Source of the DNA: an uncultured Eubacteriales bacterium
GTDB taxonomy: Bacteria > Bacillota > Clostridia > Oscillospirales > CAG-272
Length of the DNA stretch: 64,000 bases
Direction: 5' to 3'
NCBI GenBank assembly: GCA_934432725.1
Contig: CAKRZE010000007.1
Location: 1 to 64,000 of the forward strand
Part shown: positions 17,128 to 25,821 of the stretch, piece after piece
How the letters are laid out: every line of letters begins with the position of its first letter
Position numbering within the stretch: the stretch's first letter is position 1
Translations under genes and position numbers: made by a program
The notes under the pieces: generated by a model
What the model saw: only the letters and a program-made list of their open reading frames with translations
Databases searched by the model: none
Told to the model about the DNA's origin: nothing

Positions 17128-18156
17128 ATGAAAATTCTGGTCGGGATGAGCGGCGGGTTGGACAGCACCTACGCCGCGTATTTGCTGAAAAAGCAGGGGC
17201 ATGATGTGACCGGCGCTGTTTTGCGCATGTCCGGCTGCACTGCGGTCGAAGAGGCGGAGGAGTCCGCACGTGCGGTCGGGATCGGGCTTGTGACATTGGA
17301 TTGCGGGCAGCGCTTCCGGGAGCAGGTAATTCTTCCGTTTGCCCGGGAATATGCCGCCGGGCGCACGCCGAATCCCTGCGTGATGTGCAACCGGCATGTG
17401 AAATTCGGCGTTTTGTGCGATTATGCGGAGGAAAACGGCTTTGACCGCGTCTCCACGGGGCATTATGCGGATATCCGGACTGCCCCGGACAGCCTGAGGC
17501 GGTATATCCGGCGCGCCGGGGACCTCAAAAAGGATCAGAGCTATGTGCTGTGGCAGCTGACGCAAAGGCAGCTGTCCATGCTGTATTTTCCGCTTGCGGA
17601 AATGAGCAAGCCCCTGATCCGGGAGGAGGCGCGGAGGCTCGGCTTCCGGGCTGCGGAATCGAAAGAGAGTCAGGAAATCTGCTTCATTCCGGATCACGAC
17701 TATGCGGGATATATCTCGGGGCTGACCGGAAAAAGCTTTGCCCCGGGGGATTTTATTACGCCGGACGGCAGGGTGGTCGGACGCCACCGGGGGATTATTC
17801 ACTACACAATCGGGCAGCGGAAGGGGCTGGGTCTGTCCATGGGAGAGCCGGTGTTTGTTACGGCGATCGATCCGGTCGGAAATACGGTGACCGTTGCGCC
17901 CGCGGGGGGCGAGTACCGGCGCGACATGACCGTTTCCGGGCTGAATTTCCAGCGGCTTGCACCGTTTTCCGGGGAGCTGCGGGCAAGCGTCAGAATTCGT
18001 TACGGGGCGCAGCCGGTCCCCGCCGAGGTCCTTGTGGATGCCGATGCGGGAAAGGCTCAGGTGCGCTTTTCGGAGCCGGCGCGTGCCGTGACGCCGGGGC
18101 AGTCGGCGGTCTTTTACAACGGAGACGAGCTGCTCTTCGGCGGGTTTATCGAATAA
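17128..18156 (+). CDS. mnmA: tRNA-specific 2-thiouridylase MnmA
   Basis: A 342-residue protein that places sulfur on U34 of tRNA-Lys, -Glu and -Gln. It begins with the PP-loop MSGGLDSTYAA (residues 7-17). The nucleophile region is NPCVMCNRHVKF (C84, C87; C87 matches the usual catalytic Cys) and the second catalytic Cys is in SQEICFIPD (C185). GHYADI and HYTIGQRKGLGL are also typical. I chose ATG 17128 because the protein family begins there (MKILVGMSGG); the ribosome site is GGAAAGG. It stands alone, without its usual partner, a cysteine desulfurase gene. Confidence 0.95.
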   Translation: MKILVGMSGGLDSTYAAYLLKKQGHDVTGAVLRMSGCTAVEEAEESARAVGIGLVTLDCGQRFREQVILPFAREYAAGRTPNPCVMCNRHVKFGVLCDYAEENGFDRVSTGHYADIRTAPDSLRRYIRRAGDLKKDQSYVLWQLTQRQLSMLYFPLAEMSKPLIREEARRLGFRAAESKESQEICFIPDHDYAGYISGLTGKSFAPGDFITPDGRVVGRHRGIIHYTIGQRKGLGLSMGEPVFVTAIDPVGNTVTVAPAGGEYRRDMTVSGLNFQRLAPFSGELRASVRIRYGAQPVPAEVLVDADAGKAQVRFSEPARAVTPGQSAVFYNGDELLFGGFIE

Positions 18157-18177
18157 AAAAAGAACGCCGGGGCGTTC
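18154..18177. terminator. terminator between mnmA and the membrane-protein gene
   Basis: GAACGC/GCGTTC stem (18162-18177) with a 4-nt loop. On the minus strand seven T follow directly, which suits the convergent gene at 18511. On the plus strand only TTTT follows 7 nt later, so it probably also serves mnmA, but less well. Confidence 0.65.
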
Positions 18178-18510
18178 GGTGCACTTTTGATCGGCTGCAG
18201 AGGAATACATGCGGGGGCGCCTGACCGGCACGGCGTCCTTAAGACCGGAGCCGTCTGCCCGGATCCGGGGGCTTTTCACAAAAGCAGCAGGTCTCTGCCC
18301 GGCTTCTGCCTGCTTGGAAGCGGCGGGACGGAAACGGCGGGTTTGCGGGGCTGCCGTCCGGACCTTCCCCGTCTCCCTCCCTTGCAGGAGGGGAAGGCAG
18401 CCGGTACAGAAGACGGACTTTTTGACGGGCATTTTGCGAGCAGTGTGCCTGCCCGCAGGTCCCGAAGCTCCGGTCGGGCTTTCCGGGGGGCTGCTCCGGT
18501 GCGCCGGCAG
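18178..18510. other. 333-bp spacer, nothing recognised
   Basis: GC-rich sequence downstream of both convergent genes (mnmA and the hypothetical membrane protein). It would be 3' untranslated region of the minus-strand gene. Confidence 0.4.
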
Positions 18511-18987
18511 TCAGTTGTCCCGTCTGGTTTTGATGACGTACAGCGTATCTGCCACGGTGAGCGCGATGCCGACGGCGGCAAGGGAGATTACGATGACCAT
18601 CCGGTTTTTCCGGACAAACGCCCGGAATCCGGAGGCGGGCTGGACCGGCTGGGTCTGACGCTCCTGCGCAGAATCGGATTTCTGTGCAATCAGTCCGGTA
18701 TGCGTGAACGCGGTCCCGTCCTCTTCTCCGGACAGCCGTGTGCCGAATGCACCGGACGGCTCCTGCCTTGCATAATCCGCACGGGAGGGCATCGGGGCAC
18801 GCTGCTTTCGCGCGATCAGAGCGCCGGGGCGTGCCGAATCGGCTGCCAAAGCCGGAAGAACGGCGTCAAAGCCTCCGTGTGCGATGCTTAAGCCGAAGGC
18901 AGCACAGCACATAAGAGCGAGGAATACATAGAGACGGGTGCGCGGCGATACGGAAACGGTACGGGAATAGCGGGAAGCTGCTTTCAT
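18511..18987 (-). CDS. hypothetical membrane protein
   Basis: A 158-residue protein with two hydrophobic segments: one near the N terminus (TRLYVFLALMCCAAFGLSIA) that could be a signal anchor, and one at the C terminus (MVIVISLAAVGIALTVADTL) followed by a short basic tail KTRRDN. The middle (about residues 45-125) is polar, low in hydrophobics and probably extracytoplasmic and disordered. I do not recognise the family. A very good promoter (19141-19169) with a 150-nt leader supports a real gene. The start could be 18987 or two codons upstream. Confidence 0.6.
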   Translation of the reverse strand: MKAASRYSRTVSVSPRTRLYVFLALMCCAAFGLSIAHGGFDAVLPALAADSARPGALIARKQRAPMPSRADYARQEPSGAFGTRLSGEEDGTAFTHTGLIAQKSDSAQERQTQPVQPASGFRAFVRKNRMVIVISLAAVGIALTVADTLYVIKTRRDN

Positions 18988-19140
18988 GATCAATATACCT
19001 CGCAGGATGTCCGGAAAAGCTCCGGGGGGTCCTGTAAAAACAAAACGTGCGGCAAAAGCCGGACGGAAAACGGTCGGATGTCATGCCTGACGGCGGCTTG
19101 TCCTCTGCACCCGGCGCGGGTGCGGCTGACAGCAGTAATC

Positions 19141-19169
19141 ATTATAGAGGACAGGCACGGAAAAGTCAA
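19141..19169 (-). promoter_or_regulatory. strong sigma-A promoter
   Basis: On the minus strand TTGACT (19164-19169), a 17-bp spacer and TATAAT (19141-19146). It points at the membrane-protein gene starting at 18987. Confidence 0.8.
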
Positions 19170-20133
19170 GCCGGGATATGTGACCAAACGGGGGTTAATT
19201 TTTATATTTTCGTAACCTGTTTGTTAAGTTATTTCGGGCGGACAGCGCCCGGTCCTGCGGATCCCGCCGGAAAAGGCGCGTGCTGCGTCCCGGTTTCCCG
19301 GGAAAAACGGCGGTGTGCGAAGGGGTCTGTCTGTAGCATGGCTGAAATCCGGAAAAATATGCGTGCGTGCGGCACAGCAGCCGGGGAAGCAAAATCGTAC
19401 ATCGCGGCGGAGGCAAACGGAGGGACGGCTTTTCGGGTTTGACCCGTGCCTGTTCCCGGAGCTTCCGGAGAATTAAAAAATGCCGCTGTGCTGCAGGCGC
19501 ATGCGAAAAAGCCGCGGGCAAGGAATGCCGTGCGGCGAGACAACGACCTTGCCGCTGCACGCGGCGTTCAAGGTTCCCTCAGGAGCGGGGGAACGGTTGT
19601 GACGCGGTCCCCCGGAGATGCCGCTCATGCACAGCAGTGCCGACGGAGGCAGCGAAAAAGCCGCGGGGCAGGAACGGCTGGCGGCAAAACAACGGGATAA
19701 AGCCCCCGCCGGGGGCGAGGAATGACGGCAAAGCGAGGGAAACCGGCTTTGCCGCCCATGTGCGGCATTTTGATGACGAACAGGCATGCGAAAGGGAGCG
19801 GCGGCGATTCGGAAGAAGGCGTTTCTGTCCGAGAACGGGATGCAGCCGCAGGCAAACGCGTGTATACGCTGGTTTCCGGACGCGGTATCCCGCAGAGGCT
19901 TCATGGCAGGGGAAGGCAGAGGTCCAGCGGCATTGACAGGGGTGAAAGGGCGGGAAGCGAGGACTGCCTCCTGCGGGTTGATTTTATCGCAGGAGCAGCG
20001 GCGACAACCGGTATTTTGCGGTTCATGCCGCCTGAAGGACGCCGCTTTTGCCCCGAAAAACATTGGCTATGAAAGAAAGGAAATCTTTTCTGACACGAAA
20101 GGAAGCCGTTGTGTCGGTAAAGATGGGCAGGTT
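19170..20133. other. 0.96-kb spacer with degenerate repeats
   Basis: No gene recognised. An AT-rich patch at 19195-19235 stands out from the GC-rich surroundings. From about 19495 to 19700 there are degenerate direct copies of a block containing GCGAAAAAGCCGCGGG (near 19502 and 19660; offset about 158 bp). The nth reading frame is open through the right part of this stretch (from 19786), but the extra residues have no resemblance to endonuclease III. Confidence 0.5.
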
Positions 20134-20874
20134 ATGAAAGAAATGAAACAGTCCGGCTCCGGGAATGTCCGGAGGAAAGCCGGAAGGACGGAGAAAGAAA
20201 CCTTTTCTTCCCCGACAGGGGAGGAGCTGTCCCGCATTCTGGATGCGTTAAAGCGGCAGTATCCGGATACCGCCTGCGGATTGGCTTGTCAGGATGACGC
20301 ATGGAGACTGCTGATTATGGCGCGTTTGTCGGCACAATGCACGGACAAGCGGGTCAACGAGGTCGCGGTGTCCCTTTTCCGGAAATATCCGGACATGCGG
20401 GCAATGGCGGCGGCGCCTCTGCCGGAGCTGGAGGAGGCGGTTCGCTCCTGCGGGCTGTACCGCACGAAGGCGCGCAACCTGCGGGATATGTGCGCCATGC
20501 TGCTCTCCGATTTTGACGGAAAGGTTCCCTCCGATATGGAGGCGCTGCTTTCACTGCCCGGCGTCGGCAGAAAAATCGCCAATCTGATCCGGGGAGACAT
20601 CTTCGGCTTGCCCGCCGTGGTGACCGACACGCACTGCATCCGGGTGGCAGGCAGGATCGGGTTTTATCCGGAAACGGAAAAATCTCCGGAAAAGATCGAA
20701 AAGCTCCTGTCCGCAGTTCTTCCGGAAAAGGAGCAGAATGACTTTTGCCACCGGATGGTTGATCTGGGGAGAGAATTCTGCCGCGCCGGAAAGCCGTTGT
20801 GTGAGAGCTGCCCGCTCTGTGCAGCCGGCGCCTGCCGCCGTGCATCGGCAGAAGCAGAAAAGCGAACGGACTGA
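20134..20874 (+). CDS. nth: endonuclease III (DNA glycosylase/AP lyase)
   Basis: A 246-residue base-excision repair enzyme removing oxidised pyrimidines. The helix-hairpin-helix LPGVGRKIAN holds catalytic Lys147; VVTDTHCIRVAGRIG holds catalytic Asp165. The C-terminal [4Fe-4S] loop has Cys216, 223, 226, 229 and 234. The family spacing is C-x6-C-x2-C-x5-C, but here the last pair is C226-x2-C229 or C226-x7-C234, so the loop is altered. The start is taken at ATG 20134 (MKEMKQSG), giving about 25 extra N-terminal residues compared with E. coli; ATG 20143 is possible. Confidence 0.92.
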   Translation: MKEMKQSGSGNVRRKAGRTEKETFSSPTGEELSRILDALKRQYPDTACGLACQDDAWRLLIMARLSAQCTDKRVNEVAVSLFRKYPDMRAMAAAPLPELEEAVRSCGLYRTKARNLRDMCAMLLSDFDGKVPSDMEALLSLPGVGRKIANLIRGDIFGLPAVVTDTHCIRVAGRIGFYPETEKSPEKIEKLLSAVLPEKEQNDFCHRMVDLGREFCRAGKPLCESCPLCAAGACRRASAEAEKRTD

Positions 20875-21365
20875 ACGGAAGCGGCACGGAGCCGCGGCTT
20901 TTGACCGCACATCTGTATTTTTCGGCATGCCGGCTGCCCCGGATGCAGTGCTTTGCCTCCGCAGAAGGAGCAGCTGCTCGTATCAAAGGTGCGATGTCAT
21001 GCGGGACAGGACTGAATGAAGCGGCTGCTGCGGATGCAGGATGTGCCTTTTCCCGGGAAACAGAGGGCGTTCGGTCCTGCCGTACTCTGCGGCGTGCGCG
21101 GCGTCCGCTCTTTTCCGGAAAAACCGACGGCATCGCCCGGTGCGGACCGCGGCAGCGTGTACATTGACGCGGAAGCCCTTTTCAGCGGGGCGCGTCGCGC
21201 GTCGGCGTGACCTCCGCCGTGCCTGTTTTGCGGGTTTCCGCGAAAAATTGCTTTACAAAACGGCGGAAATATGCTAAACTGATAAAAGAAATCCGCCTTG
21301 CCGCAGCTTTGGGGGCAGGGCAGCATAAAACAGAAGCATGCTTATCACATATCGGAGGTGTTTTT
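20875..21365. other. 491-bp spacer with lyxose isomerase promoter
   Basis: Nothing but the promoter at 21252-21280 is recognised. The rest is GC-rich without repeats that I noticed. Confidence 0.4.
21252..21280 (+). promoter_or_regulatory. sigma-A promoter of the lyxose isomerase gene
   Basis: TTTACA (21252-21257), a 17-bp spacer and TAAACT (21275-21280) with extended TGC in front. Confidence 0.7.
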
Positions 21366-22040
21366 ATGAAACGTTCTGAAATCAATGCCATTATCCGGGA
21401 CGCGATCGCGTTTCTGGACAGCCACCAGTTCCGTCTCCCGCCTTTTGCTTATTTTACGCCGAAGGAATGGCAGGAGAAGAACCACGAATATGATGAAATC
21501 CGCAACCATATGCTGGGCTGGGATATTACCGATTTCGGCAGCGGGGACTTTGAAAAGGTCGGTCTGTTCCTGTTCACCATCCGCAACGGAAAGGTCGATG
21601 AGCCGGACAGCAAGCCCTATGCGGAAAAGATCATGATCGTCCGGGAAAATCAGGTGACGCCGTATCATTTCCATTCCTTCAAAACGGAGGATATCATCAA
21701 CAGAGGCGGCGGCGTTCTGGTCAACCGCGTGTATAACTCCAATCCGGACGGCTCTCTTGCCGACACGGATGTTCATGTGCAGGTGGACGGCAGACATTAC
21801 ACCGTTCCTGCCGGCTCCGAAATCCGTCTTCAGCCGGGTCAGAGCCTGACCAACACCATCGGACTGTACCACTCCTTCTGGGCAGAGGGCGGAACCGCTC
21901 TGATCGGAGAGGTCTCCAAGGTCAACGATGATACGGCCGACAACCATTTCCTTGTGCCCTGCGGACGTTTCCCCGCAATCGAGGAGGACGAAGAGCCGCT
22001 GTATCTGCTTTGCAGCGAGTATCCGGCGGCAAAGGACTGA
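21366..22040 (+). CDS. D-lyxose ketol-isomerase
   Basis: A 224-residue cupin-fold protein of the D-lyxose isomerase family, which interconverts D-lyxose and D-xylulose and often also D-mannose and D-fructose. Metal-binding residues are visible in QVTPYHFHSFKTEDIINRGG (the two His and Glu) and in the later IGLYHSFWAEGG. The length matches the family (about 225). The start at 21366 is 5 nt after CGGAGGTG. It is a single gene with its own promoter and a strong terminator (22062-22104), and there is no linked sugar kinase or transporter. Confidence 0.88.
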   Translation: MKRSEINAIIRDAIAFLDSHQFRLPPFAYFTPKEWQEKNHEYDEIRNHMLGWDITDFGSGDFEKVGLFLFTIRNGKVDEPDSKPYAEKIMIVRENQVTPYHFHSFKTEDIINRGGGVLVNRVYNSNPDGSLADTDVHVQVDGRHYTVPAGSEIRLQPGQSLTNTIGLYHSFWAEGGTALIGEVSKVNDDTADNHFLVPCGRFPAIEEDEEPLYLLCSEYPAAKD

Positions 22041-22061
22041 TTGCAGTCCGTACATAAATCT

Positions 22062-22104
22062 CCGGCAGAGGACGGACGTGGGTTCGGTCTCTGCCGGTTT
22101 TTTT
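22062..22104 (+). terminator. rho-independent terminator
   Basis: CCGGCAGAG (22062-22070) pairs with CTCTGCCGG (22089-22097), followed by seven T. It ends the lyxose isomerase transcript. Confidence 0.9.
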
Positions 22105-22283
22105 GCTTTGAGGAGGGGATATGGCTTGCCGTCCGGGCGAATTTCATGCGCCGGGAGGTTCTTGCGCGGCAGGAGCGGTATTTCCGGCACCGAGGAGGCT
22201 TGCGGGCTTCGCTCCTCCGTCAGGGTGCTGCGCCGCAGACGCTTTTCGGCTGCAACATGCAGGCAAGGGGCTTACAATGCGCG

Positions 22284-22830
22284 TTACCGGTACAGGTCCT
22301 TCCAACGCTCCCTCGTCAGGATGCTTACATGACACACCCTCACCTCGTTCAGCAAGGGGACGGGAACGTCCCGGCATGTATGGTGATAAAGAAATCCGAC
22401 CTTTTCCTGCACTCGCTTTGATTTCTGATTGCCTTCATAATATCCGCACCAGACCGTGTGCATGCCGAGCTCCTCAAATCCGCGGCGGAGCAGCTCTCTT
22501 GCCGCTTCCGGTATATATCCTCTCCCCCAGAACGGCTTGCCCAGCCAATCAATAACCGAGCTCACACTCATCATCGCGCTCCGTCAGATCGGTATGTCCG
22601 TTTAAGATCAGTTCAATGGCTCCGATCGCTTTTCCGTTCTCTTTTTCGCAAACGGCATAACACTCCGCGCCGCAGAGCACATTCCGGATCACGTCAAGGC
22701 TTTCTTCCGCTGACCGGTGCGGCGGCCATCCGGAAATGGGTCCGACTTCCGGGTCTTTTGCGTATTCAAACAGATCCCCGGCATCGGCATCGGTCCATTT
22801 TCGCAGCAGCAATCTTTGTGTTTCAAGCAT
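22284..22830 (-). pseudogene. GNAT family N-acetyltransferase, frameshifted
   Basis: From ATG 22830 (MLETQRLLLRKWTDADAGDLF, ribosome site AGAGGAG) the frame runs to ...DDECELGY and stops at a TGA near 22553. The rest of the enzyme continues in another frame as WLGKPFWGRGYIPEAARELL...HTVWCGYYEGNQKSKRVQEKVGF, which contains the acetyl-CoA loop (GRGY) and the NxxS motif of RimJ/RimL-type acetyltransferases. The break is a tandem duplication ATTGATTG (22546-22553); removing one ATTG restores a 180-residue protein. As it stands the gene should be inactive. Confidence 0.85.
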
Positions 22831-22915
22831 AAGGCTTCTCCTCTTTTCTGATGGCATTCCCCGCTTTCCGTTCCCGGTTTTCTGCTGTAAGCCGTCCGGA
22901 GGGAGCCGGGGAAAG

Positions 22916-22955
22916 TGAAAAACAAAATCGGCAGGCATCATAAGATGCTTGCCGA
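22916..22955 (-). terminator. terminator of the tRNA-Arg gene
   Basis: On the minus strand TCGGCAaGCATC pairs with GATGCcTGCCGA around TTAT (22928-22955), followed by TTTTGTTTTT. It lies immediately after the tRNA. Confidence 0.9.
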
Positions 22956-22959
22956 CTTC

Positions 22960-23035
22960 TGGCGCGCCCTGGAGGATTCGAACCTCTGACCTACCGGTTC
23001 GTAGCCGGGCACTCTATCCGCTGAGCTAAGGGCGC
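22960..23035 (-). tRNA. tRNA-Arg (anticodon ACG)
   Basis: A 76-nt cloverleaf on the minus strand: acceptor stem GCGCCCT/AGGGCGC, D-arm with AGCTCAGCGGATAGAG, anticodon stem CCGGC/CCGG-type with loop CTACGAA (anticodon ACG, read as ICG after deamination), and the T-loop GGTTCGAATCC. The discriminator is G and the CCA end is encoded (22960-22962). Confidence 0.95.
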
Positions 23036-23064
23036 ATATCATATATATCCGATCAACGCTTCAT

Positions 23065-23093
23065 ATTATACTACATGGTTGTCTGTTTGTCAA
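23065..23093 (-). promoter_or_regulatory. promoter of tRNA-Arg
   Basis: On the minus strand TTGACA (23088-23093), a 17-bp spacer and TATAAT (23065-23070): a perfect consensus promoter about 30 bp before the tRNA. Confidence 0.9.
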
Positions 23094-23752
23094 GGGCTTT
23101 TCTCTGTTTTTTTACGGTTGTTTGTTTTTTGCAGAGGCAGGGCAGGCGAATCCGAGCCGAAGGCGGTTCGGCTGCCTCAGAAGGAGAAGCTCCTCCGGCA
23201 ATCGGGCAGCGCGGGTAAGCCTGCAAGCCGTGGATATCCGGAAGGATGCGTCTTGCCGGGATGACATGCGGCACGGCAAAGCCTGTCCGACGCGTTTCGG
23301 TCCTGCTGCTGCGGCTGTGCAGAAGGTGGGGGATACGCCGCGGCAGGCAGCTTTGGCAGGAGACACGAAAAGGAACAGCGAAGCCGGTCGGCGGGTTTGC
23401 AGAAGGGGAAAGTTGTTTTGGCTCCGGCAAAGGCGGAGGGGCGGGGAGTGAATCTCCCGATTTCGGTTTTGCGGCAGAGGATGCCGGAAGGTCCGGCAGT
23501 TGAAACCCGCTTGGGCTGGGCGGGGGGGGGAAGAGGCGGGCAGATGCCCCGGAGGCAGCCTTGCGGGACGCGAAAACGGAATGCTCCCGCCATAACGCGC
23601 TTTGGCTCCGATGGAGGCGGGAGCGCAGGACGGGAGGGTTGCTGCCGGTTTCGGCTTTGCGGCAGGGGAAACCGGAAGCCCACGGCATTTTGAAACCGGT
23701 TTGACATCGCCGGAGCGCCGAAAAAAGGGCGCGAAGCCTGTCAGCCGCAGGG
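23094..23752. repeat. 0.66-kb spacer with degenerate tandem repeats
   Basis: No gene seen. A block beginning TTGGCTCCGGCAAAGGCGG (about 23418-23510) recurs in degenerate form at about 23600-23702 (TTGGCTCCGATGGAGGCGG), both running through TTTCGG(T/C)TTTGCGGCAG and ending near GAAACC. The offset is about 183 bp. A run of ten G lies at 23521-23530. Confidence 0.55.
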
Positions 23753-24598
23753 TCAGCTCCGTTTTGTTTCGTCCGGGGCGTGTGCGGCAGATTTTTTACG
23801 CCGCCGGAGCAGATATCTGCCGAGCAGCAGGGCGCCTGCCGCAAGCAGGGTCAGTCCGGCGATTTCACACAGCAGCGCGGCGCCGGTTCCGGCAAAGCCG
23901 GTCGGGATTGCGTGCGCTTCCGCGTATTTTCTTGCATATTCGTTCCTGCCGCACCGAAGCGTCAGCTGCTCGCAGCCGAGGAAAGCTTCCTCGCCGATTT
24001 TCGTCAGACTTGCAGGGATTTCCAGAGTCCCGAGCAGCAGACAGCCCGCAAAGGCGCCCTCGCCGATCGCTTCAAGGCGCGATGGCAGCTGCACCGTCTT
24101 CAGGATTGCACAGCTCCGGAAGCAGTCCTGCGGGAGCTGCTTCAGCCCGTCCGGAAGCGTCACTGACCGCAGACGGGACATGGAGCCGAACGCTTCCTTT
24201 CCGATGACCTCAATGCTGTCCGGAAGCGTGACGGAGGTGAGATAGGTGTTGCCGAAAAAGGCGGTTGCGGCAATCTCCGTGACGGGACAGCCATCAATCA
24301 GCGCCGGGACAGAGAGCTTTGCGGTTTCGCCGGTATAGCCGTAGACTGTGACGGTTCCGGCATCGGTCACATCGTATAAAATGCCGATGTCTGTTTGCTT
24401 CCGCACACCGTTTTGATCTCCGTCAAGACGGTAGGTGCCGTCCTTGTCCGCAGTTTCGGAGGGGGCGCGGTTTTCGGTTTCGGGAAGAGAGCCGGGGGCG
24501 TCCGCATCCGAGGACAGGACCGGAATTGCGGCGGCAAACAGGAAAACAGCGGTCATAAGAAAAATCAGACCGCGCCGGATGATCTTTTCAGGATGCAT
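23753..24598 (-). CDS. leucine-rich-repeat (BspA-type) surface protein
   Basis: A 281-residue protein with an N-terminal signal peptide (RRGLIFLMTAVFLFAAAIPVLS), a short linker, and five or six LRR_5 repeats of about 23 residues (for example LTSVTLPDSIEVIGKEAFGSM, LRSVTLPDGLKQLPQDCFRSC, LGTLEIPASLTKIGEEAFLGC). A C-terminal membrane helix (IAGLTLLAAGALLLGRYLL) precedes a basic tail. The arrangement predicts a membrane-anchored extracellular recognition or adhesion domain, as common in gut Clostridia. The ribosome site AGAAAGGA lies 10 nt before ATG 24598. It has no obvious functional link to the aro cluster upstream on the same strand. Confidence 0.85.
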   Translation of the reverse strand: MHPEKIIRRGLIFLMTAVFLFAAAIPVLSSDADAPGSLPETENRAPSETADKDGTYRLDGDQNGVRKQTDIGILYDVTDAGTVTVYGYTGETAKLSVPALIDGCPVTEIAATAFFGNTYLTSVTLPDSIEVIGKEAFGSMSRLRSVTLPDGLKQLPQDCFRSCAILKTVQLPSRLEAIGEGAFAGCLLLGTLEIPASLTKIGEEAFLGCEQLTLRCGRNEYARKYAEAHAIPTGFAGTGAALLCEIAGLTLLAAGALLLGRYLLRRRKKSAAHAPDETKRS

Positions 24599-24682
24599 GG
24601 AAATCTTCCTTTCTGTTCCGCACAGGCGGTACGGGAATGAGCGGAGGAAGCCGTCTTCCGGCTTTCGGCAGTGCAGACGGGC

Positions 24683-25711
24683 TTACAGCCAGTCCGCCAT
24701 ATCCAGAATCAGCCGCTCGGTCTTTTCCCATCCGAGACAGGGGTCGGTGATGGATCTGCCGTAGACGCCCTCGCCGATCTTCTGACAGCCGTCCTCCAGA
24801 TAGCTTTCGATCATCAGTCCCTTGACAATCGACCTTACATCCGCAGAATACCGGCAGGAATGCAGGACCTCGTTGGCAATCCGGATCTGCTCCAGATAGT
24901 GCTTGCCGGAGTTTGCATGGTTGGTATCAATCAAAACCGCACGGTTGGCAAGATTCATGGAGGAGTACAGCTCATACAGGTGGATCAGATCTTCATAATG
25001 ATAGTTCGGCAGGGACTGCCCGTGCTTGTTCATATAGCCGCGCAGGATCGCGTGCGCCAGCGGATTGCCCTTGCTGCGCACCTCCCAGCCGCGGTAAATG
25101 AAGGTGTGAGAGTGCTGCGCCGCCGTGATTGCGTTCATCATGACCGACAGATCGCCGCTGGTCGGGTTCTTCATGCCGACGGGGATATCCAGCCCGCTTG
25201 CGGTCAGCCGGTGCTGCTGATTTTCGACTGAGCGGGCGCCGATCGCGACATAGGACAGAATATCGTTGAGATAACGGTGATTTTCCGGATACAGCATCTC
25301 ATCGGCGCAGCTGAAGCCGGTTTCGGCGAGTGCGCGGATGTGCAGCTCCCGGATGGCAACCACGCCCTTGAGCATGTCCGGCAGCTCATTCGGGTCCGGC
25401 TGGTGAAGCATGCCCTTATAGCCGTCGCCGGTGGTGCGGGGCTTGTTTGTATAGATGCGGGGAACGATCAGAATTTTATCCTTCACGCGTTCCTGCACGC
25501 CGCGCAGCCGGGTGATATATTCCAGGACCGCATCCTCGCGGTCGGCAGAGCAGGGCCCGATGATCAGAAGGAAACGGTCGGACTCTCCCGTGAAGATCTT
25601 TTTCAGTGCGCGGTCGTTCTTTTCCTTGATTGCGGCAAGCTCCGGTGAAAGCGGATACTGCGCCTTGACCTCCATCGGGATCGGGAGCTTGCGTATAAAA
25701 TCCATGTTCAT
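24683..25711 (-). CDS. aroF: 3-deoxy-7-phosphoheptulonate synthase (class I)
   Basis: A 342-residue enzyme of the AroF/G/H type joining PEP and erythrose-4-phosphate, the first step to chorismate. Motifs: IGPCSADRED, NKPRTTGDGYKGMLHQPDPNE, IGARSVENQQHR, VGMKNPTSGDLSVMMNAI, LIDTNHANSGK and MIESYLEDGCQ. I chose ATG 25711 (MNMDFIRKLPIPMEVK), which matches family N termini; a start at 25750 would overlap its own ribosome site. It is the last gene of the aromatic cluster, 110 bp after tyrA. The GAAAGGA at 25750-25756 lies 38 nt before this start, with a GC-rich fold between. Confidence 0.95.
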   Translation of the reverse strand: MNMDFIRKLPIPMEVKAQYPLSPELAAIKEKNDRALKKIFTGESDRFLLIIGPCSADREDAVLEYITRLRGVQERVKDKILIVPRIYTNKPRTTGDGYKGMLHQPDPNELPDMLKGVVAIRELHIRALAETGFSCADEMLYPENHRYLNDILSYVAIGARSVENQQHRLTASGLDIPVGMKNPTSGDLSVMMNAITAAQHSHTFIYRGWEVRSKGNPLAHAILRGYMNKHGQSLPNYHYEDLIHLYELYSSMNLANRAVLIDTNHANSGKHYLEQIRIANEVLHSCRYSADVRSIVKGLMIESYLEDGCQKIGEGVYGRSITDPCLGWEKTERLILDMADWL

Positions 25712-25756
25712 GCTGCTTGTAAACCAAAGCTTCCGCGCTTGCGAAAGCATCCTTTC
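25711..25756 (-). promoter_or_regulatory. leader of the DAHP synthase gene, distant GAAAGGA
   Basis: GAAAGGA (25750-25756) stands 38 nt before the start codon. Between them GCTTTCGC and GCG.GGAAGC can pair imperfectly. It is the weakest member of the folded-leader group also seen before tyrA, aroQ, rbfA and the glycosyltransferase gene. Confidence 0.35.
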
Positions 25757-25821
25757 TCTGAGACTTGTGAGTTATGGAAAGCCGGATGCGGCTTCCGGCG
25801 TGCATTTTGTCGGACGGAATC

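Noticed and set aside
16618..18432. 604-codon open frame antisense to mnmA
   Set aside because: Shadow of mnmA and its GC-rich flanks; Arg/Pro/Ala-rich composition and no start signals.
19786..20133. N-terminal extension of endonuclease III by 116 residues
   Set aside because: The frame is open but the residues have no resemblance to the family and the spacer contains repeats; homology starts well after ATG 20134.
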